Counted from the stretch's first letter, positions 1 through 8,991 are shown. The stretch: 64,000 nt of DNA from Pseudosulfitobacter sp. DSM 107133 (GCF_022788695.1 NZ_CP085159.1:1-64000), one strand, 5' to 3'. A program made the numbers and translations. Notes: generated by a model from the letters alone, not told the origin.

Positions 1-1200
1 ATGGATGATCGTAACATTGGATACACGCAAGGCATAGGCTCTTCCGATATCGGAGCATTTGCCGACAATCTGGCTGAGTCTTTGGATCGCCAGATGAAGA
101 TCGCTTTCGAACCCGAAGAACGAAAGTCCCTACGTCGCTTCAGTTCCACCGAAGTCGCCGGCCTCCTGCGCGTAAGCACATCTAACCTGCGCAACCGGCA
201 CAAGGACGGCAGCTTCCCGGAAGTGCATACAGACAACCGCGGACACCGGTTCTACACAGCCCAAGAGATTGATGAGTTGCGCGATGTTCTTGGACGCACT
301 GGAAAGAACGCAGAAAGCTACCGCCCAGGTCGACGTGATGGCGATCGTCTCCAGGTGATATCCGTCGTCAACTTCAAAGGCGGCTCATCAAAGACTACTG
401 CAACGATTCATCTTGCGCAAAGGTATGCCTTGCGCGGTTACCGCGTGCTGGTCCTAGACCTCGATCCGCAAGCAAGTTTGACCACGTTTTTCGGCTTTCG
501 GCCCGAGCTTGAGTTCGCCGATGGCGGCACAATCTATGATGCTTTGAGATATGAGGACCAAGTTCCTCTCTCGAACGTCATCCAAAAGACCTACTTCCAT
601 AAGCTCGACATGGTGCCCGCCGGTTTGATGCTCTCGGAGTACGAAACCGAGACCGCAAACGCTCTCGCCCGTCGCGTACAGCCCATCTTTGCAGAGCGCC
701 TCGCCTTGGCGCTTGAAGAGGTTGAGGCAAACTACGACATCGTCCTGATCGACTGCCCGCCTCAGCTTGGGTTTCTAACCCTGACTGCGCTGGCAGCCTC
801 GACGGGGCTTTTGGTTACCGTGGTACCTGGCATGCTTGACATCGCATCCATGAGCCAATTCCTGAAGCTTGCTTCAGAAACGGTCAAGGCCGTGGAGGAA
901 GCCATCGGTCGGCGTGTCACATGGGATTTTGTCAAGTTCCTGATTACCAGATATGAACCGTCGGACGGTCCGCAGACCCAAATGGCAGGCTACCTGAGAT
1001 CAATTCTGGCAGGTCAGGTCATGACAGAGCCAATGCTGAAGTCTACGGCGATCTCCGACGCGGGGATGACCCAGCAGACCGTCTACGAAGTCGATCCAAG
1101 CCAATTCATCAGAAAGACAATTGATCGCGCCCTGACCAGCGTGAATGGCGTTGGCGATGAGCTAGAGCAGACGATCCAAATGGCATGGGGGCGTCGCTGA
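1..1200 (+). CDS. repA: RepA, ParA-type partition ATPase of a repABC replicon
   Basis: A 399-residue ParA/Walker-type ATPase that, with RepB, segregates the plasmid and represses the repABC operon. The N-terminal region (about residues 46-75) looks like a MerR/HTH DNA-binding segment. The deviant Walker A motif FKGGSSKTT lies at residues 125-133, followed by VLVLDLDPQASL and the Walker B-like segment IVLIDCPPQLG near residue 250. The ATG is the first base of the window, so the promoter lies outside it; this suggests the record was cut at repA. The stop overlaps the repB start. Length and gene order match alphaproteobacterial repABC plasmids. Confidence 0.95.
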   Translation: MDDRNIGYTQGIGSSDIGAFADNLAESLDRQMKIAFEPEERKSLRRFSSTEVAGLLRVSTSNLRNRHKDGSFPEVHTDNRGHRFYTAQEIDELRDVLGRTGKNAESYRPGRRDGDRLQVISVVNFKGGSSKTTATIHLAQRYALRGYRVLVLDLDPQASLTTFFGFRPELEFADGGTIYDALRYEDQVPLSNVIQKTYFHKLDMVPAGLMLSEYETETANALARRVQPIFAERLALALEEVEANYDIVLIDCPPQLGFLTLTALAASTGLLVTVVPGMLDIASMSQFLKLASETVKAVEEAIGRRVTWDFVKFLITRYEPSDGPQTQMAGYLRSILAGQVMTEPMLKSTAISDAGMTQQTVYEVDPSQFIRKTIDRALTSVNGVGDELEQTIQMAWGRR

Positions 1201-2168
1201 TGGCCCGAAACATCTTCAACCAGCCTCCAAGGAATGAGACGGAGAGCGGAGCCCCCTCCCCTACCCCGCCAAAAGCGGCAAAGCTGCCGGGATCTGTTGG
1301 AGGATTGCGCGACTCTTTGCGCGAGATCACAGCAAACTCGATTCGCGATATCGAACCCGATCAGATTGACATGGATGGGCTGCGCGATCGGTTGGTGCTG
1401 GAAGATTCCAGTATCGATGAGTTGGCCGAGAGCATTCGCAAGCATGGCCAACAAGTGCCCATCATGGTCCGTCCATCAGCCCAACCGGACAGATACCGCA
1501 TCATCTACGGCCGCCGCAGGCTTGCGGCGATCCGTAAGGTCGGTGGAACGGTCAAGGCAATTGTTCGAACCTTGGACGATGACGCATCTCTGATCGCTCA
1601 AGGCCAGGAGAACAACCTCAGGCTTGATCCGTCTTTTATAGAAAAGTCTCTTTTTATCAAAGAGATGCAAGAATCCGGGTACAAACCCGGTGTCATTCAA
1701 GATGCTCTAGGTCTGACCCGGCAAGGCGTATCCAACCACAGGGTCGTCATAGAACAACTGCCAGACGGTCTTGTTCAACTCATCGGGCCAGCACATGGGA
1801 TCGGACGACGGCAGTGGGGTGATCTAGCTGCCTTGTCGGTGAAGGTAGATTTGGTGGACATCGCCAAAGAGGCGCTCGCCGCCCTGCCCGACGACACTCC
1901 TAGTTCCGAAAAGTTCCAAGCGGTCTATTCGGCTTGCTCGAGCAAAGCACGTAGCGACAAGAAGCCGCCCAATCGTGGGCTGACTTCGGTCATCAATGAT
2001 GAGAACGGCAGTTCATTGGGCACGCTGACAATCGATGAGAAGGCGATCGCGCTCAAGGTCACCAAGAAGGACAATCCAGAATTCGGCCAATGGCTCGAAG
2101 AGCACGCGGAAGCTACGCTTTTGCAACTCTTCGTACAGTGGCGGAATGAGAGAGGCTCTGGGTCCTAA
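1200..2168 (+). CDS. repB: RepB, ParB-type centromere-binding protein
   Basis: A 322-residue ParB-family protein that binds parS sites and works with RepA. The ParB N-terminal domain shows the sequence ELAESIRKHGQQVPIMVRP and the arginine-rich YGRRRLAA motif, and a helix-turn-helix follows around TRQGVSNHRVVIEQLP. I chose the ATG that overlaps the repA stop (ATGA) rather than one five codons upstream, because translational coupling is usual between repA and repB. Its likely targets are the palindromes just after repC. Confidence 0.94.
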   Translation: MARNIFNQPPRNETESGAPSPTPPKAAKLPGSVGGLRDSLREITANSIRDIEPDQIDMDGLRDRLVLEDSSIDELAESIRKHGQQVPIMVRPSAQPDRYRIIYGRRRLAAIRKVGGTVKAIVRTLDDDASLIAQGQENNLRLDPSFIEKSLFIKEMQESGYKPGVIQDALGLTRQGVSNHRVVIEQLPDGLVQLIGPAHGIGRRQWGDLAALSVKVDLVDIAKEALAALPDDTPSSEKFQAVYSACSSKARSDKKPPNRGLTSVINDENGSSLGTLTIDEKAIALKVTKKDNPEFGQWLEEHAEATLLQLFVQWRNERGSGS

Positions 2169-2406
2169 CCCAGGCCACACAGAGCAACACGAGCAGAGGA
2201 GAAAAGCGAAGACCCGAAAGAAAAGAGCCCCCCAAAGTTTCCCCTGGAGAGCCCTCATCATCTGATTAGCATCTTTGATGTAGCAACCTCCAGCATACCG
2301 GTCAAGAGTCACCGATTCGGTGGACTGATATTTTTTGCCTTTTTCCGCGAAAATTCGAGGAAAGAGACGGGGAAGTTGTGGGCCGAACGGTCGTCGTGAA
2401 CAAGCC
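2169..2406 (-). ncRNA. repB-repC intergenic region; candidate antisense ctRNA
   Basis: This 238-bp gap holds no convincing gene. In repABC plasmids the repB-repC gap normally encodes a small counter-transcribed RNA on the strand opposite repC that limits RepC synthesis; that is knowledge of the family, not something proven here. What can be seen is a purine-rich left part, short inverted repeats (for example TTTTC-CGC-GAAAA at 2341-2353), and an imperfect palindrome at 2307-2326 that resembles the parS candidates after repC with one base missing and a 3-bp centre. RNA ends cannot be placed. Confidence 0.35.
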
Positions 2407-3462
2407 ATGGCATTTACAAAACTCTCGATCGAAGCCGCAGGTGCTGATGCAACCCGCGGCTCATTTCCCCCATCTGAAACCGACGTCTGGACCATCTTCA
2501 GAGCCCTGAGAGATGCACGCAGCGTGTTTGGTCTACGTCCTGGCCACATACAGACACTTCAAGCAATGCTCAGTTTTCTGAAACCTGGCCATGGCGAAAC
2601 GGTTTTTGCGTCTAACAATTCACTTTGCCAGCGCGTTGGCGGAATCGACGAACGGACACTCCGGAGGCACATCAACCGCTTCGTTGAACTCGGATTCATC
2701 AAGCGCAATGACAGCTCGAACCGAAAGCGCTACCGCGTTCGCTCATCCGGCGGGGAGTGCATCAGTTATGGATTGTCTCTCACCCCCCTGCTCCAACGTG
2801 CGAGCGAGCTTATAGCCATCGCGCAAGAGATGGAGAATAACCGGCGAGATCGGATATTTGTCCGCAAACAGATCCTTACAAAGCTCGCCCATTTGGAAGA
2901 GCACGATCCTAGCAACGCATTCATCAACCACGCACGGAAAGCTCTACGCAGGAAGCTGAGCCTCCCCGAATACCACGCTCTGCTCGCCAATACAGATGCA
3001 GAATGCCAGAGTTTGTCTACCCCGGATGACCCGCCTGAAACTATGGAATTGCCCGCCAATGACGGACAAACTGTCCGGCATCAATCTAAGTCTGAAGAAG
3101 AAAAAAAAGATTTAGATAGCAACATAGGCCTTGAGGCCCTGAAACCAGACTTGCTGACCTCAGTCTGCGATCAGGCGACATCGTTCTCCACAGAGAGACT
3201 TAGAAACTGGTTGGACATTGAAAACCATGCTCGAACACTTGCACCCATGATGGGCATTCACCCAGAGACTTTCGAGAAAGCCAAGAATGCTGTAGGAGCT
3301 CAGAAAGCGTCATGCGCGATCTTCATCATGCTACAGCTTGGAAAACGCATCAGGGATTTTGGAGCGTATTTTCACAGTATCACCCTGGGTCAAAGGCAAA
3401 ACCAATTTGATCCATTAGCTTTGATCAAGCGACTGTCCGAAAACAATGAGCGAACTGTCTAA
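2407..3462 (+). CDS. repC: RepC, replication initiator
   Basis: A 351-residue RepC-family initiator, essential for replication of repABC plasmids. The N-terminal half has winged-helix character (SNNSLCQRVGGIDERTLRRH), a lysine- and glutamate-rich linker follows near residue 230, and the C-terminal part continues after it. An upstream in-frame ATG at 2335 exists, but the start at 2407 (MAFTKLSIEAAG) fits the family. The gene is followed at once by the first parS candidate. Confidence 0.93.
   Translation: MAFTKLSIEAAGADATRGSFPPSETDVWTIFRALRDARSVFGLRPGHIQTLQAMLSFLKPGHGETVFASNNSLCQRVGGIDERTLRRHINRFVELGFIKRNDSSNRKRYRVRSSGGECISYGLSLTPLLQRASELIAIAQEMENNRRDRIFVRKQILTKLAHLEEHDPSNAFINHARKALRRKLSLPEYHALLANTDAECQSLSTPDDPPETMELPANDGQTVRHQSKSEEEKKDLDSNIGLEALKPDLLTSVCDQATSFSTERLRNWLDIENHARTLAPMMGIHPETFEKAKNAVGAQKASCAIFIMLQLGKRIRDFGAYFHSITLGQRQNQFDPLALIKRLSENNERTV
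3061..3130. other. candidate oriV inside repC
   Basis: Within repC a short AT/purine-rich stretch stands out: an inverted repeat CGGAC-aaact-GTCCG at 3063-3077 followed by a run of A residues and TTTAGAT. In studied repABC plasmids the origin lies in the AT-rich centre of repC. The placement here is inference from that rule plus base composition. Confidence 0.35.
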
Positions 3463-3463
3463 T

Positions 3464-3479
3464 GTCCACCGCGGTGGAC
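3464..3479. promoter_or_regulatory. parS candidate 1
   Basis: A perfect 16-bp palindrome, GTCCACCGCGGTGGAC, starting two bases after the repC stop. The same sequence recurs 109 bp downstream. RepB of repABC plasmids binds 16-bp palindromes of this kind, and downstream of repC is one of their known positions. Confidence 0.8.
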
Positions 3480-3572
3480 TTCGAGCGAGAAGCGGCGCTT
3501 GTGGCAACCAAAACTGTCCAAACGCACATAGCGGCGCGTGGTGGTTCTTCAGTTTATCTCAGACCAGCAGAT

Positions 3573-3588
3573 GTCCACCGCGGTGGAC
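3573..3588. promoter_or_regulatory. parS candidate 2
   Basis: A second exact copy of the palindrome GTCCACCGCGGTGGAC. Here the flanking bases T and A extend the symmetry to 18 bp. It lies between repC and the convergent fic gene. Confidence 0.8.
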
Positions 3589-3674
3589 AAGTGACACACG
3601 AGCAAGCCTTGATGAAAATCTGGCCGCTCATGGAAGAAATCGGCGGCCAGGCATTACACCCTAAATGCCTAAAG

Positions 3675-4877
3675 TTATTGTGGAAGGTCACCGTCTCCAA
3701 AGAGGTTTGGAAAGAGCCGCTCTCGATAATCCAACGGAAACGCCAACCGAACCGGCGTCTTCGGCGAGGCGGACGTCATGTATCCGGCGGCGGTCAGTTT
3801 ACTCAGCGTGTTGCGAGCAGTACGCTCGGACGTCTTGAGCACAATCTGCGCATCGCCTCGTTCCAGTGCCCCATGACGAAGAACCGCCGAGATTAGTTCC
3901 GGCGCTCGCTTGTCATCGATGGTATCTGCAACAAGACGACGATACCGTTGGTCCAATCCGCCGAGATCGAACAATCTTGCTGAGAAGCTGATCTGGTCGA
4001 GCGTCACCTTTAGGAACCATTCACTAAACGTCTTCAGTGCCGCTTCTGACAGGTTCCCCCGTCCGTCGCGGTCTCCGCGGCGTGGACTGTCGGCCAGATC
4101 CATCATCCGTTTGTACTCGCCCCGATCGGTTAACCCGCGGGCCAGCCCACGTGATACGGACCAGAGCCCTTGGCCACCAATCCCCGCTGTGAGGCCCATG
4201 GCATGAGACATCAGTCTGCTGACACGGCCGTTACCATCCGGGAAAGGGTGGATGTAGTTGAGCCGGTGATGCGCAGAGGCGATCGCGATGATCCGTCCGC
4301 TCGAAGACCGCGCCGCAATCTGAAATCGTTTGTCGAAATGGTCCATGAATGCGGCGACGCGCGACGATGAAGGAGGTAGGTGGCGCCCGACCGCAACTTC
4401 CCGATCATCATCCTGGCGCATGCGTCCCGGAACGATGGGCTCTTGTGTGCCGTCGGGATGTTCGATGACCCGAAACTCATCCGGCATCTCGTCGTAGAAG
4501 CTCTTATGGACCCAAGTCAGGAATTCGACGGATGTGGGGCGGGGCAGGGTGCCCTTGCGATGCATCTCGTCGATGGCCCGTTGAACGATGACGTGCGCCC
4601 GGGCCTCAAGGGCGAGGGGACGGGTTTCTTCCTCAAGCTCGGCACCAGCCAGCGCCCTTTCGATGTCGCGGGGGCGCGTGTTGTGTCCTTCGATCAGGTT
4701 GGAGTAGTAGCAGTTCATCACACGGACGAGATCGGCAAGTTCGGCTGCGCTGTCAGGATGCAACCCTTGTCCCAGCCCAGTGGCTTCCCTCTGGATGTCG
4801 ACCGAAAGGTCTGCCAGTTCTGTAGGAATATGCTCCTCGAAGAAGCAGGGTTCGATCCTGGCGGGTGTTTCCAGCAT
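3675..4877 (-). CDS. Fic-family AMPylase, class II (self-inhibited)
   Basis: A 400-residue Fic protein that would transfer AMP (or another phosphate-containing group) to a protein target. The perfect Fic motif HPFPDGNGR is at residues 210-218. An inhibitory-helix motif SNLIEG is at residues 59-64, N-terminal to the Fic core, which places it in class II, where inhibition is built into the same chain. The C-terminal part (about 330-385) looks like a winged helix-turn-helix (TSERTARNTLSKLTAAGYMT), as in Fic proteins that bind DNA. The reading frame is open far upstream, but the ATG at 4877 gives the normal family length. Its promoter carries direct repeats, so autoregulation is plausible. Confidence 0.9.
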   Translation of the reverse strand: MLETPARIEPCFFEEHIPTELADLSVDIQREATGLGQGLHPDSAAELADLVRVMNCYYSNLIEGHNTRPRDIERALAGAELEEETRPLALEARAHVIVQRAIDEMHRKGTLPRPTSVEFLTWVHKSFYDEMPDEFRVIEHPDGTQEPIVPGRMRQDDDREVAVGRHLPPSSSRVAAFMDHFDKRFQIAARSSSGRIIAIASAHHRLNYIHPFPDGNGRVSRLMSHAMGLTAGIGGQGLWSVSRGLARGLTDRGEYKRMMDLADSPRRGDRDGRGNLSEAALKTFSEWFLKVTLDQISFSARLFDLGGLDQRYRRLVADTIDDKRAPELISAVLRHGALERGDAQIVLKTSERTARNTLSKLTAAGYMTSASPKTPVRLAFPLDYRERLFPNLFGDGDLPQ

Positions 4878-4879
4878 TT

Positions 4880-4981
4880 TTGCCGATCTTCCATGTTTGC
4901 AAAGTAATTGAAAAATAAACACATTTCGTACTTTCAAGCAAGGTTTTGCCGATATGCGTTGCCGATCTTGCCTGCCGATCT
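4880..4981. repeat. direct repeats in the fic promoter
   Basis: Four copies of (T/C)TGCCGAT(C/A)T occur at 4880, 4946, 4959 and 4972. The last three are spaced exactly 13 bp apart. The first abuts the fic start codon. The arrangement looks like an operator array, perhaps for the Fic protein's own C-terminal DNA-binding domain; iterons of an accessory origin are an alternative. Confidence 0.6.
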
Positions 4982-5170
4982 GGAATTGCTGCATGAAATC
5001 AATGGCTTCGGCAGAAGGGCCGGGCTTTTCGGTTTTGTTGTGTGCCCAAAGGGGCCGGAAAAAGAGAAAGTGTTCTTCGGGTTTTGTGACTGACGGATGA
5101 GGGCCTTTGGGGTCCCTCAGATGGGTCCGGGCCGGGTTCCGGTCTGCCGTTCCGGATGAAGGGCGCTCCC

Positions 5171-5641
5171 ATGCAAACAGGTGTCTTGCGCGTGCTCCGC
5201 GCAACCGCCGCCTCCTGGTGGCGGCATAGAGAGCTGCGCCGAACTGGCCAGACGGCGCTGGCACAGCGTCTCGAACGCCAGACCGTCCTGCGTGATCTCG
5301 GCTATCTGAAGCAGGCGGCGTCATTGCCAAACGCGCATGTGATCTGCGGGGATGGCGGGACATTCCTCCATCTCGGTTGGACCACCGTTTCGACTCTCGC
5401 GCCCATCGAGCGCTTTCCCTTGGCCGCCCTCGCGGTCGCACGAGGAACGCCGTTCATCGATATCCGATCCGTCACCGATGTCACCGCCTTCGCGAACTTG
5501 CCGTGCGTGGCGCGGGACGGATCGGTCGACCCTGACCCTTGCGGTCCTGGCAGGTCCGTCTCGCTGACCACCTACATCGACATGGTCGAAGGGCTCGGCG
5601 CCAGGATCATCAACGATCCGAGGCCCCGTCAGTCAATCTGA
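5171..5641 (+). CDS. hypothetical protein upstream of ardC
   Basis: A 156-residue protein I do not recognise. The start at 5171 (MQTGVLRVLRATAASWW) has GAAGGG seven bases upstream; an in-frame ATG at 5156 is possible. It has an arginine-rich amphipathic N-terminus and no clear motif or signal peptide. It ends 40 bp before the ArdC gene and may share its transcript. A stem-loop TGAGGG/CCCTCA (5098-5119) lies in its leader. The codon pattern is like its neighbours, but conservation cannot be judged here. Confidence 0.5.
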   Translation: MQTGVLRVLRATAASWWRHRELRRTGQTALAQRLERQTVLRDLGYLKQAASLPNAHVICGDGGTFLHLGWTTVSTLAPIERFPLAALAVARGTPFIDIRSVTDVTAFANLPCVARDGSVDPDPCGPGRSVSLTTYIDMVEGLGARIINDPRPRQSI

Positions 5642-5681
5642 TCACCACTCCCTCTCATCAACACTCGAAAGGACGCCAGCC

Positions 5682-6623
5682 ATGGCCCGATCCCGCACGC
5701 CCAAATTCGATGCCTCCGAGGTCATCACAAACGAAATCATCCGCATCATCGAGCGCGGCGTCCTGCCGTGGCGCAAGCCATGGACCGCAGGTGGCAGCTC
5801 TCGTCCCCTGCGCGTGGGCGGAGAACCCTACCAGGGAGTGAACAACTTCCTGCTGACGATGCGGACCGTGATGGCGGGCCACAGCTCTCCCTTCTGGATG
5901 ACGTTGCCGCAGGCCAATGCCTTGGACGCAAAGGTCCGCAAGGGCGAGAAATCCTCTGTCGTCGTCTATTACGGTCAAAGCCGGAAAGACGCGGGCGGCG
6001 ATGAGCATGACCGCAGCGACGGGGATGATCACTCCGAGGAAGCCCGCATCTTTCGCTTTCAGAAATCCTACCGCGTGTTCAATGCCTGCCAGATCGATGG
6101 CCTGCCCGATAGCTTCTTCCCCGACCCGGAGCCCGCGCCCGAGCATCCGCCGTCCGAGCCCATCCCGCATATGCAGGCGTTTTTCGATGCCCTCGATATC
6201 ACGACCGTCTTCACGGGGACGGAAGCCTACTACCTGCCGCCCGTGGACAAGGTGTTCATGCCGTCGATCGCGCGGTTCGAGAACCCGCGGAACTTCTACG
6301 GGGTCTGGGCGCATGAGCTGGCTCATGCCACAAAAGCTCCCCATCGACTGAAGCGTGATTTCGGTCTCTCAAAGTTCGGTAACACCTCATACGCGCGCGA
6401 GGAGATCGTCGCCGAACTGACCTCGGTGTTTCTTGGGCAGACGCTCGGCTTTACGGCGCATACGCTCGAGATGAACGCGGCCTATCTCTACAACTGGCTG
6501 CGCGTTCTGCGCTCTGACAAGAACGCGATCTTCAAGCACGCCGCCGATGCGCAGCGCGCATGTAATTATCTGATCGCCAGATCAGAGGCGGGCAGGGCAG
6601 AGCGCAGCGCCAAGGCCGCTTGA
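5682..6623 (+). CDS. ardC: ArdC-like antirestriction protein
   Basis: A 313-residue protein of the ArdC type. The N-terminal domain (about 1-130) is the ssDNA-binding ArdC/DUF1738-like part, with the typical ITNEIIRIIERGVLPWRKPW opening. The C-terminal part is a zincin-like metalloprotease domain with HELAH at residues 211-215. ArdC proteins protect incoming single-stranded plasmid DNA from restriction during conjugation; the protease domain's role is less clear. It starts after the leader ACTCGAAAGGACGCCAGCC. Confidence 0.88.
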   Translation: MARSRTPKFDASEVITNEIIRIIERGVLPWRKPWTAGGSSRPLRVGGEPYQGVNNFLLTMRTVMAGHSSPFWMTLPQANALDAKVRKGEKSSVVVYYGQSRKDAGGDEHDRSDGDDHSEEARIFRFQKSYRVFNACQIDGLPDSFFPDPEPAPEHPPSEPIPHMQAFFDALDITTVFTGTEAYYLPPVDKVFMPSIARFENPRNFYGVWAHELAHATKAPHRLKRDFGLSKFGNTSYAREEIVAELTSVFLGQTLGFTAHTLEMNAAYLYNWLRVLRSDKNAIFKHAADAQRACNYLIARSEAGRAERSAKAA

Positions 6624-6827
6624 CCTATGCTTTGCCGCAAAGCAGAAAATGGCAGCTGTGAGCCCGAGTTGTGGTGTGCTGCAAATCCGTAAGATGTCCG
6701 CTGCTCGTCCGTGGGCCGTTGGTCTGTTCATGCTCTCGGTGGGTGGTCATCTGAAATTTGGACCTATTTAACTAAAAGCATACAAAACGCAGAATTGAAG
6801 TTCTGCATATGAAACAAGGAAAAACTC
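6624..6827. promoter_or_regulatory. intergenic region with operator-like inverted repeat
   Basis: Non-coding DNA between the ArdC gene and the MBL hydrolase. An inverted repeat GCAGAA-ttgaag-TTCTGC sits at 6789-6806, about 22 bp before the downstream start codon and before its AAGGA ribosome site. It could be an operator or a leader hairpin. Confidence 0.4.
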
Positions 6828-7799
6828 ATGACTTCTTTTGATCTTTCGCGCCGTGGATTGATTCTGGGCGCCGCGGGTGGCGCCGCCCTTCTTGCCGCCG
6901 GACGCCCACACCCCCTGCAAGCCGCGGGCCATGCAACGGCACCACTTCCAACCTTCTATGATCGTATGGTAGGCAATCTGCGCGTGACGACATTGCTGGA
7001 CGGGTATTTCAAGCTCGATCAGAATCTTGTGACGAACCTCGGGGACGAGCAAATCGCGGAAGGAATGAAGGCGGCCTATCTTGACCCCGCGAATCCGATT
7101 CCGCTGGCAATCAGTACTCACGTCATTCGCCAAGGAGACCAGGTCAGCTTGGTCGATGCTGGTGCGGGCAGTGCCTTTGGACCAACAGCAGGCAGGTTGC
7201 GCACATCGCTGGAGTTGCTTGGCGTTGCACCTGAAGACGTGACGCGCATTGTGTTGACGCACATGCATCCGGATCACATCGGGGGATTGATCGCAGATAA
7301 TGGCCCGGTCTTCCCGAATGCATCGTTGCATGTCAGCGAAACCGATCATGCCTTCTGGACGGACGAGATGATCGCATCGGGTGCGCCGGAGTCTTCGCAA
7401 GGTTTCTTTGCCTTGGCACGTGCTGTCAGCGAGGCCTACACTCAGCGGACCGAAATGTTTGGCGACAATACCGATCTTGGTGGCGGCCTCACCACTTTGG
7501 CAATGCCGGGGCATACCCCAGGACACAGTGGGGTCCGTGTGTCGGATGGCTCTGATCAGTTGATCATATGGGGAGACAGCACAGCTGTGGCGTCGCTGCA
7601 GTTTAGCCACCCTGATGCCGGTATCGCCTTTGACGCAGATGGCGTGCAGGCCGCCGAGACGCGCCGCCGTGTCTTGGATATGGTGGTTGCCGACAAGATC
7701 GCCGTTGCGGGCACCCATTTGCCGTTCCCTGGTATCGGTCATGTCGAAGAAAAAGACGGGGCCTACGCTTGGGTTCCAGAAGAATGGCAGCACATATAA
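6828..7799 (+). CDS. Tat-exported MBL-fold metallohydrolase
   Basis: A 323-residue metallo-beta-lactamase-fold hydrolase. The N-terminus is a twin-arginine signal (LSRRGLILGAAGGAALLAAG), so export to the periplasm is predicted. The di-metal motif HMHPDH is at residues 145-150, followed by downstream metal ligands in GHTPGHSG and GDS. The closest families by pattern are quorum-quenching lactonase-like and alkylsulfatase/SdsA-unrelated MBL hydrolases; the substrate is not evident. It stands alone between two non-coding stretches. Confidence 0.85.
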   Translation: MTSFDLSRRGLILGAAGGAALLAAGRPHPLQAAGHATAPLPTFYDRMVGNLRVTTLLDGYFKLDQNLVTNLGDEQIAEGMKAAYLDPANPIPLAISTHVIRQGDQVSLVDAGAGSAFGPTAGRLRTSLELLGVAPEDVTRIVLTHMHPDHIGGLIADNGPVFPNASLHVSETDHAFWTDEMIASGAPESSQGFFALARAVSEAYTQRTEMFGDNTDLGGGLTTLAMPGHTPGHSGVRVSDGSDQLIIWGDSTAVASLQFSHPDAGIAFDADGVQAAETRRRVLDMVVADKIAVAGTHLPFPGIGHVEEKDGAYAWVPEEWQHI

Positions 7800-8387
7800 A
7801 GCAGTCGTCCCACCAAGCTGAGAGCTGGTCGCGGATTTTCGGACCGGTCGTTACACTTAGGTAGCTACTCAAGACCTCGGCGAAGATGACGAACCGGACA
7901 CGCTACGCCTGCTGAATGGCGCTGTCGGACCAATTCCAATTTGTCCGACAGCGCTACTAGGGCGACATCATGCTGACAACCCGCGCGATTGGTTCCCAAG
8001 GGTTCGGGCACGAGAAAATGCCCTGTCAGAGATGTCAGATTTTTCAAATTCACGAAAACAAAACAGCACATTGCGCCACCCCTCTTTGTTCCAGCCTAGA
8101 TTTTCGTCATCCCGTCGGATCTCAATGAGGTGTAGAGGGCCGTGCCTAGGATCTTGTCATCGCCATGATCTTTTCTTTTTGAGCCGGTTGCATATTGGCG
8201 AGGAAATCATAGGCATTGTCATTGCCGAAGCGGACAATCGAATTGGTGACGCGAACCGCAGTTTCGTCCCGCTGAGCGGACTGTCGGAACTGTTTGGTTC
8301 GGGCAGGTTTGGACCGGGTTTTCCGACATGCGGAAAAGAAAAAGCGGGCTTTGAGAAGGGTGTTTTAACTTCTCAAAGGAGATCCCC
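7800..8387. other. non-coding stretch with a long perfect inverted repeat
   Basis: No supported gene in 588 bp. The main structure is a perfect 12-bp inverted repeat, GCGCTGTCGGAC (7919-7930) and GTCCGACAGCGC (7943-7954), with a 12-base loop. It has no T-tract, so it is a poor intrinsic terminator. The right end holds the leader hairpin of the DUF3768 gene. Confidence 0.5.
8341..8381 (+). promoter_or_regulatory. leader with ribosome-site-sequestering stem-loop
   Basis: AAAGCGGGCTTT (8341-8352) overlaps a perfect 10-bp stem, CTTTGAGAAG (8349-8358) with CTTCTCAAAG (8369-8378). The right arm contains most of the ribosome binding site AAAGGAG (8375-8381) for the ATG at 8388. Folding would hide the site, so translation may be conditional. 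Confidence 0.55.
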
Positions 8388-8777
8388 ATGTCCATGACCG
8401 TTCAACCCCTGCCAGACCGTCCGGATCCGACCGTGATCGCGGCGCAGAACGACGCGTTTCGCAAGCTCGCATGCCTTGGAGTGCCGCCCGCGCGGCCCAT
8501 CCAGGGCCGGATGCATGTCACCCGCGCGCTTATGGAGGCCGGTGACGGCTTCATGGGCGAGGCGGTGAAGGCGACCGGTGAGTTTGCCACATTCGAGCCT
8601 GAGAATGATCCCGAGGGATGGCACGATTTTGGCGCGGTCGAGATCCGGGGCGAGACCGTGTTCTGGAAAATCGATCTCTATGAAGCAGACTCGGATTTCC
8701 GCTACGGGGCTGAGACCCCGGACAATCCCGCCACCACCATGCGCGTGCTGACCATCATGCTGGCGCGCGACTGGTAG
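8388..8777 (+). CDS. DUF3768 family protein
   Basis: A 129-residue soluble protein of the DUF3768 family, recognised by the NDAFRKL start, the NDPEGWHDFGAVE segment and the C-terminal TMRVLTIMLARDW. The function is unknown; the family is common on alphaproteobacterial plasmids. The start follows AAAGGAG by six bases. Its natural terminator, downstream, has been split by an IS element. Confidence 0.85.
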   Translation: MSMTVQPLPDRPDPTVIAAQNDAFRKLACLGVPPARPIQGRMHVTRALMEAGDGFMGEAVKATGEFATFEPENDPEGWHDFGAVEIRGETVFWKIDLYEADSDFRYGAETPDNPATTMRVLTIMLARDW

Positions 8778-8991
8778 GGCAGGGGACACCCCCTGCTGAA
8801 ACCCCAGGCGATGAAGGCCCACTGACCCCTCAAAGGGAGAGATGCCGTAATGGGGCTTTCGGCGAATCGAGCACGTTTCGCTTGTTTGTCAGCATGATCT
8901 GAAGTGCCGTTGCCCTTGATGCGCCTGCAGCGCGTCTACGAGGTCGTATGTTTCCATGCGCCTCAATTCCTAAGAATAGAAGGGCAACGAC

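Noticed and set aside
3462..3896. Open frame of 144 codons starting at the repC stop
   Set aside because: It runs through both parS palindromes and then antisense to the fic 3' end; no domain and no independent support.
4880..4981. CRISPR-like array
   Set aside because: Repeats are only 10-13 bp with no spacers of even length; an operator or iteron array fits better.
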